Source of the DNA: Chromatocurvus sp964613795
GTDB lineage: Bacteria > Pseudomonadota > Gammaproteobacteria > Pseudomonadales > Halieaceae
Direction of reading: 5' to 3'
NCBI GenBank assembly: GCA_964613795.1
Contig: CAZTJR010000014.1
Location: 1 to 64,000 of the forward strand
DNA length: 64,000 nucleotides
Positions 61,550 to 64,000 of the stretch are shown here, one piece after another. How positions within the stretch are numbered: the first letter of the stretch is position 1; each line of letters opens with the position of its first letter. The notes under the pieces are model-generated. The model saw only the letters and a program-made list of their open reading frames with translations. It had not been told where the DNA came from and searched no databases. Both the position numbers and the translations under genes were made by a program.

Positions 61550-64000
61550 TCCGCATTCTTCCCCGTATTGCCGGACTCGCCCATGGCATATCGCCGCTGC
61601 AGCCACTTTCCGAATTCCATAACCAGCAGCATGAGCACGCCGACCGCCAGCACCTGTGTGCCCTGAACCACGTTCAGGGCCCTGGCATCAAACCAGACGG
61701 CAAGCCACGGCAGATAGGTGAAGGCCAGCTGCAGTCCGGTAACGATCACCAGCGCCGTCCATACGGCAGTCGTACCCCTGACCCCGGTCAGGCTGAGAGA
61801 GGTGCCATAACTATAGCGCACGCTGAACAAATAAAAGATCTCCATGACCACGAGCGTATTGACCGCCATCGTGCGCCCTGTCGCCTCGTCCAAGCCCTGC
61901 CCCGTGGCCCACCAGAAAATCCCGAAAACACCACTGCAGAACATCAGGGAAACAAGACCGATGCGCAGCACGAGACCCGGCGAAAGAATGGGGGCGCCTG
62001 GCGCACGTGGTGGCCTGGACAGCGTATCCGGTTCAGTGGGTTCGAATGCCAGCGCCATCGCCAACGCGACCGAACTCACCATGTTGACCCAGAGAATCTG
62101 TGCTGCCGTGATCGGCAGGGTCAGGCCCAGCAGAATAGCAAGCAGCAGGCTGAGCGACTCGCCCCCATTGACGGGTAACAGGAAGGCAATGATCTTCTTG
62201 AGGTTGTCATACACCGTGCGCCCCGCCTCAACCGCGCCCACGATGGTGGAAAAATTGTCGTCAAGAAGCACCAGCTCCGAAGCCTCCTTGGCGGCCTCGC
62301 TTCCCGAGCGGCCCATGGCGATACCCGCATCGGCCCGCTTCAGCGCCGGCGCATCGTTGACGCCGTCGCCGGTCATGGCAACCACGTGCCCCAGCTGCTG
62401 CAGCGCCATGACGAGGCGCAGCTTGTGCTCCGGACTGGTACGCGCAAACACATCGGTGTCACGTGCGGCAGCGGCGAGCGCGTCATCGTCCAGGGCATCG
62501 ATCTCGGCACCGGTCAAAACACGATCTGTGTGCCGCAGGCCGATCTGGCTGCCGATGGCTGCCGCTGTGCCTGCGTGATCACCGGTAATCATCTTCACCG
62601 CAATACTCGCGCGATGACACGCTGCCACCGCCTTGCCGGCTTCCGGCCGCGGCGGATCAATGAGCCCGACCAGACCCTCGAAAATCAGTTCATCCTCCAC
62701 GTCCTGCATCGCCAGAGCAGTCGTTCCGGCCTCGACGGTTCGGGATGCTAGCGCCAGCACGCGCTGACCGCGCGCAGCCAGAGCCTCCGACTTGCAGTGC
62801 CAGTAGTCTCGATCAAATGGCAGAATACTGCCATCCAGACCCCGCATATGAGTGCAACGATCGAAGAGTGTTTCCGGCGCGCCCTTTACATGAACCTGAA
62901 CGTGATGCTCGTGATCATGGTCCAGGGTCGCCATGAAGCGATGCCGTGTGTCAAAAGGAATGGAATCGCTGCGAGCCCACGCCTGCCTGGTGAAGTGCCT
63001 TGTCACGCCAACTTTGCCCGCGAACGCCAGCAGCGCACCCTCCATCGGGGCGCCCTCCACCGTCCAGGTATCATCGCGATTGTGCAGCGCCGCATCGTTG
63101 CACAGTGCCGCCACCAGAGCCAACGGCTGCAGAGCCTTTGATTGCACCCCTCCGGGAATCTGGATATCACCCTCAGGTCGGTAGCCTTCGCCCTCAACCG
63201 CGAACTCGGCATCTTCAACGCAGGCGCTGGCGACCATCATCTCGTTACGCGTGAGGGTGCCTGTCTTGTCACTGCAAATAACGGATACCGAACCGAGTGT
63301 TTCGATAGCGGGAAGCCGTCTGACGATCGCCCGCCGTCTCGCCATCGTCTGGACACCGATGGCGAGCGTCACGGTCAGAACGGCAGGCAAGCCCTCCGGA
63401 ATGGCCGCCACGGACAGACCAACCACCGCGGTGAAGATGTCACCGAATGGCTGCCCCTGAACCAGGTAGCCGAACGCCAGTATCGCTATGGCCAGACTCA
63501 GTATGAACACCGTCAGCCAGCGCGAGAAGATGGCCATCTGTCGCGTCAATGGGGTCGTCAGCGTTTCAACGCCTGCGATCATGGTGCTGATGTGGCCGAT
63601 CTCCGTAGCGGCGCCTGTCGCTACTACCACGCCGCGTGCAGCGCCCGTTGTAACCAGGGTGCCGCTGTAAACCATGCCGCTGCGATCACCGAGCGGGGCG
63701 TCGGCAACAACGCTACCGACAGTCTTCTCAACCGGCACAGACTCGCCGGTCAGGATTGCCTCCTGAACCGACATGCCGCGACAGCTGTGCAGACGCATGT
63801 CTGCGGGCACCTTGTCCCCGGCGTCAAGTAGAACCATGTCGCCCGGCACCAGCTGGTCACCTGGCACCGTGGTGCGTTTACCATCGCGCAGTACCGCGGC
63901 TTTCGGCGCCAGCATATGGCGAATGGCATCCATCGCCCGTTCCGCCTTGCCCTCCTGAATCACACCGATGACGGCGTTGAGAACGACGACGGCGAGAATC
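61546..64000 (-). CDS. cation-transporting P2-type ATPase, 5' end beyond the window
   Basis: An ion pump of the inner membrane; 818 residues are seen and the reading continues through the right edge (ILAVVVLNAVIGVIQEG), so the first part is missing. Visible: TGES of the actuator domain, PEGLP in helix 4, the phosphorylated Asp in CSDKTGTLT, KGAPE for nucleotide binding and TGDGVNDAPALK. Helix 6 reads WVNMVSSVALA where the calcium pump SERCA has NxxTD; the metal-binding Asp is absent, so calcium transport is doubtful and the ion is unknown. Confidence 0.9.
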   Translation of the reverse strand, partial: ILAVVVLNAVIGVIQEGKAERAMDAIRHMLAPKAAVLRDGKRTTVPGDQLVPGDMVLLDAGDKVPADMRLHSCRGMSVQEAILTGESVPVEKTVGSVVADAPLGDRSGMVYSGTLVTTGAARGVVVATGAATEIGHISTMIAGVETLTTPLTRQMAIFSRWLTVFILSLAIAILAFGYLVQGQPFGDIFTAVVGLSVAAIPEGLPAVLTVTLAIGVQTMARRRAIVRRLPAIETLGSVSVICSDKTGTLTRNEMMVASACVEDAEFAVEGEGYRPEGDIQIPGGVQSKALQPLALVAALCNDAALHNRDDTWTVEGAPMEGALLAFAGKVGVTRHFTRQAWARSDSIPFDTRHRFMATLDHDHEHHVQVHVKGAPETLFDRCTHMRGLDGSILPFDRDYWHCKSEALAARGQRVLALASRTVEAGTTALAMQDVEDELIFEGLVGLIDPPRPEAGKAVAACHRASIAVKMITGDHAGTAAAIGSQIGLRHTDRVLTGAEIDALDDDALAAAARDTDVFARTSPEHKLRLVMALQQLGHVVAMTGDGVNDAPALKRADAGIAMGRSGSEAAKEASELVLLDDNFSTIVGAVEAGRTVYDNLKKIIAFLLPVNGGESLSLLLAILLGLTLPITAAQILWVNMVSSVALAMALAFEPTEPDTLSRPPRAPGAPILSPGLVLRIGLVSLMFCSGVFGIFWWATGQGLDEATGRTMAVNTLVVMEIFYLFSVRYSYGTSLSLTGVRGTTAVWTALVIVTGLQLAFTYLPWLAVWFDARALNVVQGTQVLAVGVLMLLVMEFGKWLQRRYAMGESGNTGKNAE

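Overview
The window reads as ordinary chromosome of a GC-rich (roughly 60 % by eye), aerobic, probably marine or salt-tolerant gammaproteobacterium. The clues are a glucosylglycerol compatible-solute locus, RimK, MsbA, a fatty acid cis/trans isomerase, a zinc-type TonB receptor and YrbL. Genus cannot be fixed from sequence alone. A run of exactly 100 Ns inside folE shows this is a draft scaffold. I saw no rRNA, tRNA, CRISPR array, insertion sequence or prophage, and no recognisable DNA-binding transcription factor. About 56 protein genes are supported.

Layout. 1-4461 (minus): a GAPDH-like gene with no catalytic Cys, a normal gap, and a broken ppc, apparently one operon. 4613-5062: folE, interrupted by the assembly gap. 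5156-8661 (minus): acyl-CoA synthetase, two small paralogous lipoproteins and an SDR. 8761-12231: a Pat-type acetyltransferase head-to-head with an HDAC-family deacetylase. 12239-15472: Atm1-type ABC exporter, a split YeeE/YedE sulfur-transport pair and TerB. 15719-18205: His/Glu-rich TonB receptor plus a small metal-binding partner (zinc uptake). 18495-21243: encapsulated-ferritin homologue, RimB, RimK and an M14 deacylase. 21304-25607: RND efflux pair. 25718-27671: cold-shock protein and RhlE-type helicase. 27689-32407: acetolactate synthase, a YqjD/YqjE/YqjK/AI-2E membrane operon and an isochorismatase-fold hydrolase. 32649-33924: VanZ and UbiA. 34279-41991: envelope-glycan block (MsbA, ELM1-type GT, GT4, YrbL, zinc-knuckle methyltransferase, sulfotransferase, polysaccharide deacetylase, LpxL-like acyltransferase). 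42099-49733: creatininase-family hydrolase, MetC, Cti, secreted metalloprotease, PaaI thioesterase. 49916-52142: tdh-kbl threonine degradation. 52208-55953: GH13_18 phosphorylase and a HAD-GT20 fused glucosylglycerol-phosphate synthase. 56239-64000: MAPEG, AidB-like dehydrogenase, small membrane proteins, NnrU, a solute-binding protein, DUF2855 and a P-type ATPase that runs off the right edge.

The most interesting signals are the GAPDH pseudo-enzyme beside gap, the acetyltransferase that has lost its ATP-grasp core and sits opposite a deacetylase, a ferritin-like protein without encapsulin or cargo tail inside a RimK cluster, and a two-gene glucosylglycerol synthesis/recycling module. The ppc lesion may be biological or an assembly error.
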